A stretch of DNA of 64,000 bases from Lewinella sp. 4G2 (GCF_001625015.1 NZ_LVWJ02000014.1:1488001-1552000); one strand, 5' to 3'; shown: positions 8,785 to 17,828, counted from the first letter of the stretch. A program made the numbers and translations. Notes: generated by a model from the letters alone, not told the origin.

Positions 8785-9898
8785 TACCTCTCTTGAACTG
8801 GTTTGGGACACGGGATGTTTTTAAAGGGCTATGTCGCTAATACTAACCAAGGATGAACTCGAAGCACTTCAGCTGGAACAAAACACAGCTGGGCTTTCAA
8901 AGCGGCGTTACCGCAAAGTAACGGTACTCATCATGCTGCACCAAGGCCATTCGGTTAAGACAATTGAGGCGGCACTGGGTATTGATGATAATACGATCTA
9001 TCGTTACCATCGCGCCTATTACAAAGCCGGTCTGTCCGACTTTCTGGACGATAGCTATGTGGCTTACACCGGTCGGTTAACTGAGAAGCAAGAAGAAGCC
9101 TTAGCTAAGCATCTGGATGATTACCTATACCCTGATGCAAAATCCATTGCCGCCTACGTCCTCGAGCGCTTTGGGGTAGACTACAGCGTTGGCGGTATGA
9201 CCGATTTGTTGCACCGACTTGGGTTCGTGTTCAAGAAGAGTAAGTCCGTGCCGGCTAAGGCTGACGAAGAAGCACAGTGTGCCTTCGTTGAGGAAGCACT
9301 ACCCGCGCTTTTAGAAGAGGTAGCCACCGGTGATGCAGTTGTTTACTATGCTGATGGCTGTCATCCTACTCACAATACAAAGACGAGTCGCGGCTGGATA
9401 CGCAAAGGGGAAGATTTCGAAGTGGATTGCAACAATGGTCGACAGCGAGTGAATATTAATGCGGCCGTCAATGCGCTCAAGCCGGAACATTTGGTATACG
9501 AGATTGCTGACACCATCAATGCTCAGTCTACTCAGCGTTTATGCCGCCAGTTACTACGCAAACATCCGGGCAAAAAGATCTACTTCATTTGTGACAACGC
9601 TCGCTACAATCGCAACAAGATGCTAACGGAGTGGGCGGATAGCCAACGGATCGACTTCGTTTATCTACCAACCTATTCGCCTAACCTGAACCTAATCGAG
9701 CGCCTGTGGCACTTTATGCGGGTTAAGATATTGAACTCAACTTATTACGAGAAGTCTAGTGAATTTAAATCGGCCATCGTTTCATTTCTGGGTGGGATAA
9801 AATTGTATAAGGAAGAATTACGTAGCCTACTGACTTTAAACTTCAGGACAGTAGGAGGCACTTCCGTGCATTTGTCCCAAACCTCTTCGTGATGCGTA
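8785..9898 (+). mobile_element. IS630-family insertion sequence (1114 bp)
   Basis: The ends form imperfect inverted repeats of 26 bases. Read inward, both start TAC and finish with GGTTTGGGACA (8800-8810 on the left; its complement at 9873-9883 on the right), matching at about 18 of 26 positions. The element is bordered by TA at 8783-8784 and TA at 9899-9900, the target duplication expected of IS630/Tc1-mariner elements. Removing it with one TA restores a continuous reading frame in the host gene, which supports these exact borders. It carries one transposase gene and seems intact. Confidence 0.8.
8831..9892 (+). CDS. IS630-family transposase
   Basis: This 353-residue protein has an N-terminal helix-turn-helix (HSVKTIEAALGIDDNTIYRY), a linker resembling a winged helix (YSVGGMTDLLHRLGF), and a C-terminal DDE nuclease domain. 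The DDE residues are visible as the Asp of VVYYADGCHP, the Asp of YFICDNARYN and the Glu of LNLIERLWHF. Length and layout are typical of a complete single-frame IS630 transposase, and no frameshift is seen. It fills the element almost from end to end; its stop lies in the right inverted repeat region. It cuts and joins DNA at TA dinucleotides. Confidence 0.9.
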   Translation: MSLILTKDELEALQLEQNTAGLSKRRYRKVTVLIMLHQGHSVKTIEAALGIDDNTIYRYHRAYYKAGLSDFLDDSYVAYTGRLTEKQEEALAKHLDDYLYPDAKSIAAYVLERFGVDYSVGGMTDLLHRLGFVFKKSKSVPAKADEEAQCAFVEEALPALLEEVATGDAVVYYADGCHPTHNTKTSRGWIRKGEDFEVDCNNGRQRVNINAAVNALKPEHLVYEIADTINAQSTQRLCRQLLRKHPGKKIYFICDNARYNRNKMLTEWADSQRIDFVYLPTYSPNLNLIERLWHFMRVKILNSTYYEKSSEFKSAIVSFLGGIKLYKEELRSLLTLNFRTVGGTSVHLSQTSS

Positions 9899-9900
9899 TA

Positions 9901-10112
9901 TGACTTTTGACCAAGATTCCGTAATTCTTGAATCTCCCGCAGATGGAGTAGGAACACTTGGATACACCGACGATGAAGGAACTCTGGTGCTCACCAATAG
10001 CGACGGGTTCAAAATGATGCAAATGGATTACTACCTCGAAGCAGACACGGCAACCCTCTTCAGCAGGGGTGATACAATGAAATTTTTGATTACGACAGCA
10101 TCAGGTGAATGA
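9901..10112 (+). pseudogene. 3' part of the split membrane-protein gene
   Basis: This fragment reads TFDQDSVILESPADGVG and onward to FLITTASGE. It has no start of its own that makes sense, since the ATG at 9900-9902 is formed partly by the TA duplication. Joined to 8466-8784 it yields SSKLT-MTFDQDS, in frame. The sequence is soluble, acidic and beta-rich, with an internal segment TLVLTNSDGFKMMQMDYYLE that looks like a small lipocalin-like or META-like sheet, but no family can be given. Confidence 0.65.
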
Positions 10113-10358
10113 TTGGGACCTTGAGGCGGTAAGGGTGATTTAGCAGAACTTTCTACATAACTAACCTGAAGATTGGGAGGGACTTCAGAGGCTAGATTTT
10201 AGACGGCAGATCTCAAGGCCGTGGTATTCACCCGTCCCTTAATCGTGGTAGTGATTTCTCGGCAGAAAGGCTTGAGGGACGTTAGACGCTAGATTTTAAA
10301 TCTTAGACGGCAGCATGTCTAATTTTCCGGTGATTATCCGTCCCTTGCTGGTGGTAGT

Positions 10359-10509
10359 AAAATTTCTTCGGATTAGCGTTAAGAACGCTGCACTGTTCGA
10401 GCTAAAACAGAATTGAACTGTGCCTTCTATTTAGTGCAAACAATTGGCGCTGCCTGAAAAACAAATTTTATAGCGAGTTGGCAGCGTTTAGCTAATCCGA
10501 AGAAATTTT
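10359..10509. repeat. MITE-like element with 19-bp perfect terminal inverted repeats
   Basis: The sequence AAAATTTCTTCGGATTAGC at 10359-10377 recurs as its exact reverse complement at 10491-10509, and similarity (AACGCTGC) continues inward on both sides. The 113 bases between hold no reading frame. Size and end structure resemble a miniature inverted-repeat transposable element or the edges of a lost insertion sequence. Confidence 0.6.
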
Positions 10510-10510
10510 G

Positions 10511-10760
10511 CGTTAAGCCACCTGCACAGGACAAGACTTTTGCTTCTTTTGGTCACAAAAGAAGTGCCAATTAAGAAGTACTGAAAGTTCTAAAACCCGA
10601 CCTGGAGGTCAGGAGCCAACGGCCGAAAATCGCGTTAAGCCACGGTTACAGGACAAAGCTTTTGTTTCTTTTTGCTACAAAAGAAATGCTATGTGCGAAG
10701 TGAAATACCACTAGTCTACAAAGATCTAGAAGCCGAAAGCCGTAAAGGAAAGCCTGACCT
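10511..10760. repeat. Two diverged direct repeats
   Basis: Copy one starts at about 10511 and copy two at about 10633. Both read CGTTAAGCCAC, then ACAGGACAA, then CTTTTG with a TTCTTTT run, then ACAAAAGAA, over roughly 55-60 bases. Each holds a weak TTCTTTTGG/ACAAAAGAA hairpin. The second is followed by CCTGACCTAAAGGTCAG, another hairpin, as the first is by GACCTGGAGGTC. They look like an intergenic hairpin family rather than genes. Confidence 0.5.
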
Positions 10761-10798
10761 AAAGGTCAGACTACCGGACACCCGGAACACCCGGACAC

Positions 10799-13700
10799 CT
10801 ACCAAAAAACAACCCGCCCAACAAAAACACCGTCCCCAACACCCAACCGATAAACATAAACCCCAGCCCCACCAACATCAGTACGCAACAACGCCACTTC
10901 ATTAACACCCCGCGTAACCTGCAACTCCCGCGCAAAAACCAACCGCCCCGCCAAATCAAAAACCTGCAGATCAGCTAGAGCCGCCTCCGAAGCCGAAAAG
11001 CGGAGCGTAAGCACGGGCCCCGCCGGGTTCGGATAAGCCTCCACTAAACCAAACTCCAACTCTGGAGTAACGGCGGAGCCAGTCACCTTCAACTGAGGCA
11101 CTAAATAAGATCCATCCCGAAAGGCTTCCCGCACGGCCAAACTATCCGTCAACTCCAAGGGGGAGAGGAGGGAAGCGGCGACAGAAGTTTCCAGCAATAG
11201 TTGAAATAACACCACATCCGCGGCCAAACCCTCCACGTCGTGGTGGGCAAAGGCGAATAAGCCATCCTCCAGCCGGTCGGTACGCATCTCCTCTAGTTGA
11301 ATTGCTCCAGGTAAGACCTCCAGTACACGGATGCCCAACTGCAAAGCCACCGTCCCCTGCAAGCCCTGGCTCCCCGTCAATTCTCCGGGGTAAATATTAA
11401 CCAGGACGGTACCCGATGACTGACCGGGAAACACCTCCGCCAACAGCGCGGCCCCATCCCTTTTCTCCGCACCCGCGCCAGCGCCCAACTGGTCCCGCAT
11501 TGTGTCGGGACCAGCGCCCAAATTGCTAAATCCAGACGCATTAACGTCGCCCACCATGATGCCCGTAAAATTGGCTTCTAAACGCTGGCCCGCCAGGTTT
11601 TTGATGCTGATGACCTCGGGAAAAGCCGTAGCCCAGGGGTTGGTATTGACCGGGAAAATGAAATCCGCCGGCACGAAACGGTAGGCATCGCTGTTGCGGT
11701 AGGCCGCGTCCAGGCCCAGGATGAGGCGGCGGATGGCAATGATGTCGCCCACCGTGATCCGGTCGTCGCGCGTCGGATCGGCGGCCAGCAGGCGGTAGGG
11801 GTTGCGCAACTCCGCCAGGCCGAGAATGTGCTGGGTGATGACGACAATATCCGCCGTCGTGACGCCCCGGCGATGACGAGAATAATCATCCAACGACGCC
11901 ACCAACGTAAAGTCCTCGCCCAGCGGCAAGTCCGTGAACGCAAAGCGGCCCGTAGCATCCGTAGCGGCGGTTTGGGGCGTGGTGCTTCCCGACAAGTCGA
12001 TGGTCACTCCCTCCATCAATTGCCCCCGCTCGGTCGTTACGGTACCCGCAATGGAACCCTCCTCCGCCCCCGTGCAGGCGCCGTCCTCCCGCGCAAGTAG
12101 TACGGTGGCCTCACAAAATGCACCTCCGGCGGTCGGGCTGAAGGCGTAAACGCGGATGGGTACGCGCGACTCGTCCTCGCAGTTCAACAACAGACCTTCG
12201 CGGCCCGGCGTGGCGGAAAAGCCGGGCTGATCAACTTCAGACTCCGTGTAGATGGAGTAGTTGACCGGCGGACCGCAATCATCGGCGTTTGGTGGGATAA
12301 GGTCGTCCGCGAACACCGCCGCGCGGCCGTCGTCTTCCGTACGCAGCAGGACCGGAAACTCGCTAAAACAAATGGGCGCCGCATCGCCAACTTCGGCTAC
12401 GCAGAAGGGGATGATTTGCGCGCCGGGGTTGCCACAGGCATCCACCGCCGTTACTCGCAGGGCGTGATCACCCGCCGGCAAACCTGCGAGGGTAACCGTA
12501 TAACGGCCGTTCCCCAGAGCGGTGATCTCACTGTCCACTAAGAAGCGCGTGCGGGTAAAAGTGCCGTCGAAATCCAGGTCAAGGGCCACCCGTTGGGTAA
12601 GTTCTTCGGCGGGGCTGCAGTCGTCAGTCAGGGTATATCCCAGCTGGGCCGTGGCGGTACAGGTCGATCCCGTCAACGCGAAGCAAGCGGCGGGTTCGTT
12701 TGCGGTAACCGTTGGCGGCGTACTGTCGAAAACGCGGATCATCTGCTGGTAAACGAAGCCACCCCGGCCCGCCGCCACCCCGTAATCCCGGATCAGCAGC
12801 GGCGTAAAACCACCGTTGTCGCGGATGCGGTCCTGGTCCAGTCGTACTACGTCGGCCGTATCGTTGATGCCGTCCCCAAACAGGTGGAGGGTTACGTCCT
12901 GATCAAGATCACCGTCGCCGTCAAAATCGCGGGGTACAGTTATGGGTTCCGCCGCCGGGTCGAATTCACAGAGGTTGAGCGCCCGGTGGGTTACGACGAG
13001 GTTGTAGCAGGCTTCCCCGTTGGTCGCCGTCCGCTCCGTCGTGGCGGTGCTCACGATCATATCGCAGGTGCCTTCGGACACGTCCACGGCATCAATTTCG
13101 GGGGCGTCGGCGCAGTCGCCCGCCCGGTCACCGGGGAAGGTGAGGGAGTATTCCGGAGCCCCCGTCACGGTGATCGTTTGCCGGCAAATTCCATTATTTG
13201 TGCGGCCGTCGGCGTCGGTCACGGTAAAGTTGCGTTCCAGCACGCCCGCCCCGCAGTTGTCCAGGCTCCCCCTGAAAGTTTGGGCTACGGCGAGGTCGCA
13301 ACCTCCGCTTCCCGCAGCTATTCCGAAGGCTGCGTCCAGGGCTGCGGCGGTGGGTGCATCCCCCAAATTCAATTCGTTGTAGGCTGTACAATTAATAATT
13401 ACGTCGGCCGGCGGCGCGCAGATTAGCGGTAAGAGGCTGCGAATTTCCACCTCCGCCGCGCAGTAATTCAGGTTGCCGCTCGCGTCCAGCGCGCGTAGGC
13501 CGATGGTGTTTGTCCCCAGTTCTTCGCAGGTCAGTTCGATCGCCCGCCGGTAGGTCTCGCCTGGTGGTGGGATCAGGGTGCCGTTCCCGCCAATCCGCAC
13601 GCGGGCGATGGCCAGTTCGAGGCCGTCCGGGCAGTTGTCCGTACTGGCCCGGTCGATGGTGGCGGGCGTGATCGTCGCCGTTCCGTTCGGGGCGCCGGCA

Positions 13701-14764
13701 CCAAAAGTCAGGCTCACGCGCACCGCATCTTCACAGATCGCGGAGGGCGCAACTCGGTCCACTACGCTGATCCGCACGTCGCTGCTATCCGTATTCGCGC
13801 AAGCGTCGGCGTACACGTAACGCACGACGTAATCGTCGGGCGGCAGCAATCGGGTGAATTCGGAGGCCAGGTTATTCAGGTCCACTGGCAAGTTCGTCTG
13901 CAGGGCATCGGTCGTCGCGCCGGCGGGGTAGATCGTGGCCGTTAGCCGTAGATCCGCGCCACAATTGTCGGCTAGTGCCATTCCGGGTTGGTCCAGCGCG
14001 AAGCGGGCACCGCAATTATTCGTGCTGTTGACGACGATCGTTTCTCCGTTGGGCGCTGCCGCGGGTGCGGTGAAAAGGGGCGGGGCAACGTCACTAACCT
14101 GGAATACCTGGGTGTACGTCCGGACGTCCGCCAAAGAACACCCATCCCTGAGGGTGAAAGTCCGGACGACCGTAAACCCCTCCGCGCAGGTCACCACCGC
14201 CGGCGAATCTTCGTACTCCAGGGAAAGGCCGCAAACCTCATCGCCCCCCGGCGTAAGGGTGATGAGCGAACCATCGTCCCCCACGACAGTCGGGAAATCC
14301 GCCGTGGTGGGAAGGGGGATACCGTTCGGCCCGAGGGCGAAGTCAGAGAGTTGGCCACAGTCCAGCACGATTTCACGGATGACCTGGGTGGTATCGACGT
14401 CGTCCAATCCGTACCGATTAGCCGTTTGCAGCGTGCCGCTAAGTGGGGTGAAACCCGTAACGGAAGCGTCCGCCGTAATCGCAAAGGGGAACACGCCACA
14501 TCCATCCACGGTCGCCCCGTTAGCCGGGTTGCCGTCGTTGATGGTGATGGTAAATTGAGCTGAGGAAGCGACCTCGCCGTCTCCGTCCGAATCGTAATTA
14601 CCGAATACCAGTTCCGCCAAGTCCACCTCCGCTTGGCAATCGTCATTTAGCAAAATGACTGGTCTGGGGACGAGGGAGAGGTCCACCGCGTAAGTCTGTG
14701 CGCCAAGCACGCCGCTACCCAAGACGAGGAGTAGCACCAACCAACGGGACGGTGGGGTGAACAT
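10799..14764 (-). CDS. Large secreted T9SS type A cargo protein with dockerin-like and carboxypeptidase-regulatory domains
   Basis: The 1321-residue protein has an N-terminal signal peptide (WLVLLLVLGSGVLGAQ). A long series of Cys-containing, HYR-like immunoglobulin-type modules with Ca-binding motifs follows (NYDSDGDGEV near residue 55; DFDGDGDLDQD in the middle). A carboxypeptidase-regulatory-like beta domain begins near residue 903 (SIAGTVTTERGQ, TDATGRFAFTDLPLG). A dockerin-like pair of Ca loops lies near 975-1020 (DPTRDDRITVGDIIAIRR). The C-terminal about 75 residues (AYPNPAGPVLTLRFS, DLAGRLVF) are a Por secretion type A sorting domain, which sends the protein through the outer membrane and is then normally removed. 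It probably acts as a surface adhesin or matrix protein. The gene stands alone. The 3' 180 bases switch to G/T-ending codons, unlike the C-ending codons before. Confidence 0.85.
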   Translation of the reverse strand: MFTPPSRWLVLLLVLGSGVLGAQTYAVDLSLVPRPVILLNDDCQAEVDLAELVFGNYDSDGDGEVASSAQFTITINDGNPANGATVDGCGVFPFAITADASVTGFTPLSGTLQTANRYGLDDVDTTQVIREIVLDCGQLSDFALGPNGIPLPTTADFPTVVGDDGSLITLTPGGDEVCGLSLEYEDSPAVVTCAEGFTVVRTFTLRDGCSLADVRTYTQVFQVSDVAPPLFTAPAAAPNGETIVVNSTNNCGARFALDQPGMALADNCGADLRLTATIYPAGATTDALQTNLPVDLNNLASEFTRLLPPDDYVVRYVYADACANTDSSDVRISVVDRVAPSAICEDAVRVSLTFGAGAPNGTATITPATIDRASTDNCPDGLELAIARVRIGGNGTLIPPPGETYRRAIELTCEELGTNTIGLRALDASGNLNYCAAEVEIRSLLPLICAPPADVIINCTAYNELNLGDAPTAAALDAAFGIAAGSGGCDLAVAQTFRGSLDNCGAGVLERNFTVTDADGRTNNGICRQTITVTGAPEYSLTFPGDRAGDCADAPEIDAVDVSEGTCDMIVSTATTERTATNGEACYNLVVTHRALNLCEFDPAAEPITVPRDFDGDGDLDQDVTLHLFGDGINDTADVVRLDQDRIRDNGGFTPLLIRDYGVAAGRGGFVYQQMIRVFDSTPPTVTANEPAACFALTGSTCTATAQLGYTLTDDCSPAEELTQRVALDLDFDGTFTRTRFLVDSEITALGNGRYTVTLAGLPAGDHALRVTAVDACGNPGAQIIPFCVAEVGDAAPICFSEFPVLLRTEDDGRAAVFADDLIPPNADDCGPPVNYSIYTESEVDQPGFSATPGREGLLLNCEDESRVPIRVYAFSPTAGGAFCEATVLLAREDGACTGAEEGSIAGTVTTERGQLMEGVTIDLSGSTTPQTAATDATGRFAFTDLPLGEDFTLVASLDDYSRHRRGVTTADIVVITQHILGLAELRNPYRLLAADPTRDDRITVGDIIAIRRLILGLDAAYRNSDAYRFVPADFIFPVNTNPWATAFPEVISIKNLAGQRLEANFTGIMVGDVNASGFSNLGAGPDTMRDQLGAGAGAEKRDGAALLAEVFPGQSSGTVLVNIYPGELTGSQGLQGTVALQLGIRVLEVLPGAIQLEEMRTDRLEDGLFAFAHHDVEGLAADVVLFQLLLETSVAASLLSPLELTDSLAVREAFRDGSYLVPQLKVTGSAVTPELEFGLVEAYPNPAGPVLTLRFSASEAALADLQVFDLAGRLVFARELQVTRGVNEVALLRTDVGGAGVYVYRLGVGDGVFVGRVVFW

Positions 14765-14986
14765 TTAAGCGCTGATTCGGAGATTACGGAAAGACACTAA
14801 AAACGGAAAAACCAGCACGGCAAATCGCACTAGCTGAGGCTGTTAGGAAAGATAAGCCTGGTTAAAGGTAACAGTTTGTCCGTGATCTTGCCCGCGCGTC
14901 ATTTCTGCACCCTCTTTTAGGGGGGATGAAATGGAATCATAGGGCTCCGCTCTCGCTTTTGACCGGATCGTCATTTAATAACGAGT

Positions 14987-16270
14987 CTACCGCCGCACCC
15001 AACGGTAATGCTGGCCATCCTCCAGCTGAATTAAATAGGTGCCAGCCGGCCAAGTGTCCGTATTCAAGTGCTGAATTTGATCAGCAAGTAGGGTGGCGGT
15101 AGCCATGACCCGGCCAGCACTATCGTAAATGGTCGCCACGCCACCAACGGGTGAACGAAGCTGCAAACGCTGGGTACCTGGGTTGGGCGAGACGGACAGC
15201 TCGGTGGCATCCTTCAGGTTCACCGCCACCGGAGTGGAAAGTGTCTCTTTACCATTCAGGTCGCGCTGGCGCAAACGGTAGTACACCACCCCGGGGATGG
15301 GGGCCGGATCAACAAAAGAGTACGCCTGGCGCTCCTGGCTATCCCCAAGGGCCGGGGTGCTACCTACGGTCACAAAGGTTACGCCATTCCGGCTCCGTTC
15401 GACGATGAAATCTTTCGAACCAGTTTCACTGGCTGTTTCCCAGTGGAGTTCCACTAATTTGCCGTTTGCCCGCGCCCTGAAGTCAACGAGCGTAACGGGT
15501 AGGGCAGCCCGGAGCGTCCAGGCCACGGCGTCTTCCAGGAGTTGCTCGAACTGGGGGAAGGCACCGGTGAAGTTATCCGCCCGGTGACCGAGGGAGGTGT
15601 AGAACACCTTCGCACCACTGTCGAGCTCGCGCGTCCAGGCTACGGGGCGCTGGGCGTCGTAGGATTCACTCCCGGTGCTGGTGACTTCCAGGACGATGCC
15701 GATGACAGCGGAATTGAGGTAGCCGTTCTCCCAGTAGTAGTATTCCTCCAATTTTTCCCAGGGGAAGGTGAGGTTGGCGGTGCTGGGGTGCATCTCCGTT
15801 TCGACGATCGTGCCGGGGAAGTTATTCCGGGTGTGGTTGGGGCTTTGCTGGACGCTGCCGCCCAGCGTCTCGGCGTACCAATCCCAGGTGCCCGTTCGGC
15901 TGCCGTTGGCCGTGCTGTGGCGGTAGGTATCCGAAGCGGCGTGGATGCCGAGCAGGCTGCCGCCCTTCACGTCGACGAACCATTCGAGGGCGTCCCGCTG
16001 GTCGTGGCTCAAGCCTGAGTTGCCACTGGTGTTGCTGAAGACGACGAGGTCAAAATTTTCGAGGTTGGCCTGGGTGAAAGCACTCCCGTCACCGTCGCGG
16101 ACGACCGTAAAGCCAAGGCTCGTTCCTAAATCTTCGAAGAAAGCTAAACTCTGAGTGCGCGTCCCGTGGTCGAAGCCGGTCGTCTCGTCGTAATGGAGGA
16201 CCTGGGTCTGGGCGCCCAGAGAGCCGTTCACTGTCAGGCAGCAAAGGAGTAGGTTATAAAAGAAACGCAT
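14987..16270 (-). CDS. ThuA-domain protein with T9SS sorting signal
   Basis: I place the start at 16270 because the product then opens with a signal peptide (MRFFYNLLLCCLTVNGSLGAQ); the longer frame from 16387 adds a non-signal leader. The 427-residue protein has a ThuA-like glutamine-amidotransferase fold at about residues 20-250. Its typical features are LHYDETTGFDHGTRTQSLAF, LVVFSNTSG, LLGIHAASDTY and RPVAWTRELDSGAKVFYTSLGH. ThuA proteins in this phylum are commonly linked to carbohydrate or trehalose utilisation. A fibronectin-like linker (LVDFRARANGKLVELHWETA, FIVERSRNG) and a C-terminal T9SS domain (VSPNPGTQRLQL, AGTYLIQLEDG) follow. It is secreted and probably acts on carbohydrates at the surface; substrate unknown. 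Confidence 0.85.
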   Translation of the reverse strand: MRFFYNLLLCCLTVNGSLGAQTQVLHYDETTGFDHGTRTQSLAFFEDLGTSLGFTVVRDGDGSAFTQANLENFDLVVFSNTSGNSGLSHDQRDALEWFVDVKGGSLLGIHAASDTYRHSTANGSRTGTWDWYAETLGGSVQQSPNHTRNNFPGTIVETEMHPSTANLTFPWEKLEEYYYWENGYLNSAVIGIVLEVTSTGSESYDAQRPVAWTRELDSGAKVFYTSLGHRADNFTGAFPQFEQLLEDAVAWTLRAALPVTLVDFRARANGKLVELHWETASETGSKDFIVERSRNGVTFVTVGSTPALGDSQERQAYSFVDPAPIPGVVYYRLRQRDLNGKETLSTPVAVNLKDATELSVSPNPGTQRLQLRSPVGGVATIYDSAGRVMATATLLADQIQHLNTDTWPAGTYLIQLEDGQHYRWVRR

Positions 16271-16392
16271 TTCAAAAGTCTTGGCAGGGTCGTCCAGTGG
16301 CCGGTAGGTTCGGTCCGTAGGCCAAAGGTAGGTCTTTGAAGAACCAACTTCCCTCGCACCCGCGGCAGCGCCCAACTTGTCGCGCAAGCTGC

Positions 16393-16611
16393 TTAGGCCG
16401 CCAATGGCTCAATATCAAACCCGGCTTCGCGGACGTTGGCCATGATCGCGGCCTCCTCCGCACTGCCCTCCACGCTGAGGACCTTACGTGGATCCTCCAC
16501 ATCTACCCTCCAGATGGTGACGCCGGCGACCTCGTCCAAAAAGGAGGTGACGGTGCGGACGCAGGAGCTGCAGTTGATGTTGGTGGTAAAGTGCTGGATC
16601 TTCTTAGCCAT
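16393..16611 (-). CDS. Heavy-metal-associated (HMA) domain protein
   Basis: The 72-residue product is a single HMA (CopZ/MerP-like) domain. TTNINCSSCVRTVTSFLDEV gives the CxxC metal pair in the first loop, and SVEGSAEEAAIMANVREAGF completes the ferredoxin-like fold. It likely binds Cu(I) or a similar soft metal in the cytosol. No metal-transport ATPase is seen next to it; it sits upstream of the ThuA gene, separated by about 120 bases that contain one copy of the dispersed 18-bp repeat. Start at 16611 gives the usual short N-terminus. Confidence 0.8.
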   Translation of the reverse strand: MAKKIQHFTTNINCSSCVRTVTSFLDEVAGVTIWRVDVEDPRKVLSVEGSAEEAAIMANVREAGFDIEPLAA

Positions 16612-16758
16612 GTTGGTTTTGCTTGCTGAGCGGTAAACGCCACCGACTTGAAAAGAGTTAAAGCGGCGGGGCGCGGTGGAGTGACCTTAACCACTAATTA
16701 GCATTCAGATAGTGGCCGTTTCGCCCAACAAAAGCGCCGCCGCCGGGCTTTTGATGCC

Positions 16759-17580
16759 ATGAATATCCGCCTCGTCCGCCAGGAAGACCTCAACAAACAA
16801 CTGTATAATTCGTGCGTCCATTTCGCGACGAACGGTAGCATCTACGGCTACGATTGGTTCCTGAACGCGACGGCGCGCGAGTGGGACGTGCTGGTGGAGG
16901 GCGACGACTGGGTTTCCGTAATGCCGCTGCCCCGCCGTAAAAATTGGTTCGGGCGTATCTACCTGGAGCAACCCCGCCTGGTGCCGGAACTGGCCGTTTA
17001 CACCGTCCGGGCCATGAGCCAAAAACGGATTCAGGCCTTTTGGGACGCCATCCCCGCCGAATACCGCGGCGGCGGGCTGACGGTAGAACCCGCCTCCGTC
17101 CCCGCCGATCAGGGCCGCTTCGAAGTCAAAACCGCCACCGGAACGGTACTGCTGCTGGACCAACCCTACGAGGACATCATCGGTGACTTTTCGCCCACCT
17201 ACCGCGAAGGCCTGCTGCGCGCAGAAGACGCCGGCCTACGCCCAACCGGCAGCTTCAAACCAGAAACCTTCGCGGACCTCTGGTTAAAGGTGAACGGCAA
17301 ATCCGCTGACAACGAATGGACCTACCACGCCATGCTACGGATCATGTACCAGGTCCTACACCGCTCCTGGGGCAATACCCAAGCCGTTGCTGATGCCGAC
17401 GGGAACATCCTGGCCGCCGTCTTTATCGTGTATTCCCACAACCGTATTTTCCCGCTCTACAAGGTGGAAACCACGGCGGGCAAGCAGGCGGGTGCGCTGG
17501 CTTACTTGTGGGATAATTTGCTGAAGGGACACGCGGAAAGGAGTTTGAAGATTAAGCGGGAGGAGGTGTTTAGTCTATAG
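16759..17580 (+). CDS. GNAT/FemAB-like acyltransferase, probably 3'-truncated
   Basis: The 273-residue protein starts MNIRLVRQEDLNKQLYNSC and contains IYGYDWFLNATAREWDVL, the form of an uncharacterised Bacteroidota family with a FemAB/GNAT double fold. Members as I know them are about 300-320 residues and carry, after a stretch like YLWDNLLKGHAERSL, a conserved end of the type DFEGS...RFYxxFGA. Here that end is absent. After HAERSL the frame runs through ten unrelated residues and stops in a tandem TAGTC/CTGCAGTC tract at 17572-17604. So the gene seems cut by the repeat cluster that follows. It may still be partly functional, but loss of the last beta-strand region makes that doubtful. Confidence 0.6.
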   Translation: MNIRLVRQEDLNKQLYNSCVHFATNGSIYGYDWFLNATAREWDVLVEGDDWVSVMPLPRRKNWFGRIYLEQPRLVPELAVYTVRAMSQKRIQAFWDAIPAEYRGGGLTVEPASVPADQGRFEVKTATGTVLLLDQPYEDIIGDFSPTYREGLLRAEDAGLRPTGSFKPETFADLWLKVNGKSADNEWTYHAMLRIMYQVLHRSWGNTQAVADADGNILAAVFIVYSHNRIFPLYKVETTAGKQAGALAYLWDNLLKGHAERSLKIKREEVFSL

Positions 17581-17819
17581 TCTATAGTCTGCAGTCTGCA
17601 GTCATGAATTCCCTGGGAATAGGTTCTTGGAGCGGTCCCCAATCCGAGCGTAGCGACTATTGGGGATTCTCCAAGCGGCCGGGTCTGACCAGCAGCCGGG
17701 GCGACACCTTCGGTTAACCCCAGGCTACCAAGTTTACCCCTTCGGGGCATCGCGTCTTCAGCAGCCGGGGCGAAACCTTCGGTTAACCCCGGGCTACTAG
17801 GTTTACCCCTTCGGGGCAA
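17572..17819. repeat. Intergenic hairpin-repeat cluster (two 59-bp units)
   Basis: Two near-identical 59-base units lie at 17691-17749 and 17760-17818. Each contains AGCAGCCGGGGCGA, ACCTTCGGTTAACCCC and ends TTTACCCCTTCGGGGCA, with a CCCC-TTCG-GGGG hairpin. They are preceded by a TAGTCTA/CTGCAGTC tandem tract at 17572-17604. Related units lie at 35015-35071 and 35141-35197, so this is a dispersed intergenic repeat family. Short frames read across them are not genes. Confidence 0.75.
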
Positions 17820-17828
17820 GGAGTTAGA

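Larger units (their letters stand above)
10113..10798. other. Repeat-rich intergenic stretch
   Basis: No gene is supported in these 686 bases. The region is a patchwork of repeats. Two diverged copies sharing GACGGCAG and CCGTCCCTT-type segments lie at about 10194-10260 and 10289-10357. An inverted repeat with 19-base perfect ends lies at 10359-10509. Two direct copies of a segment starting CGTTAAGCCAC lie at about 10511-10560 and 10633-10690. The two flanking genes point towards each other, so this is a convergent gap that has gathered such elements. Confidence 0.6.

Noticed and set aside
12593-13426. Long open frame opposite the T9SS protein gene
   Set aside because: Antisense shadow caused by C-ending codons of the real gene; the translation has no domain or plausible composition.
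17502-17819. Repetitive frame MPRRGK... near 17.5-17.8 kb, and a similar one at 35.0-35.2 kb
   Set aside because: Both are translations of the hairpin repeat units; the resemblance between them comes from the DNA repeat, not from protein homology.
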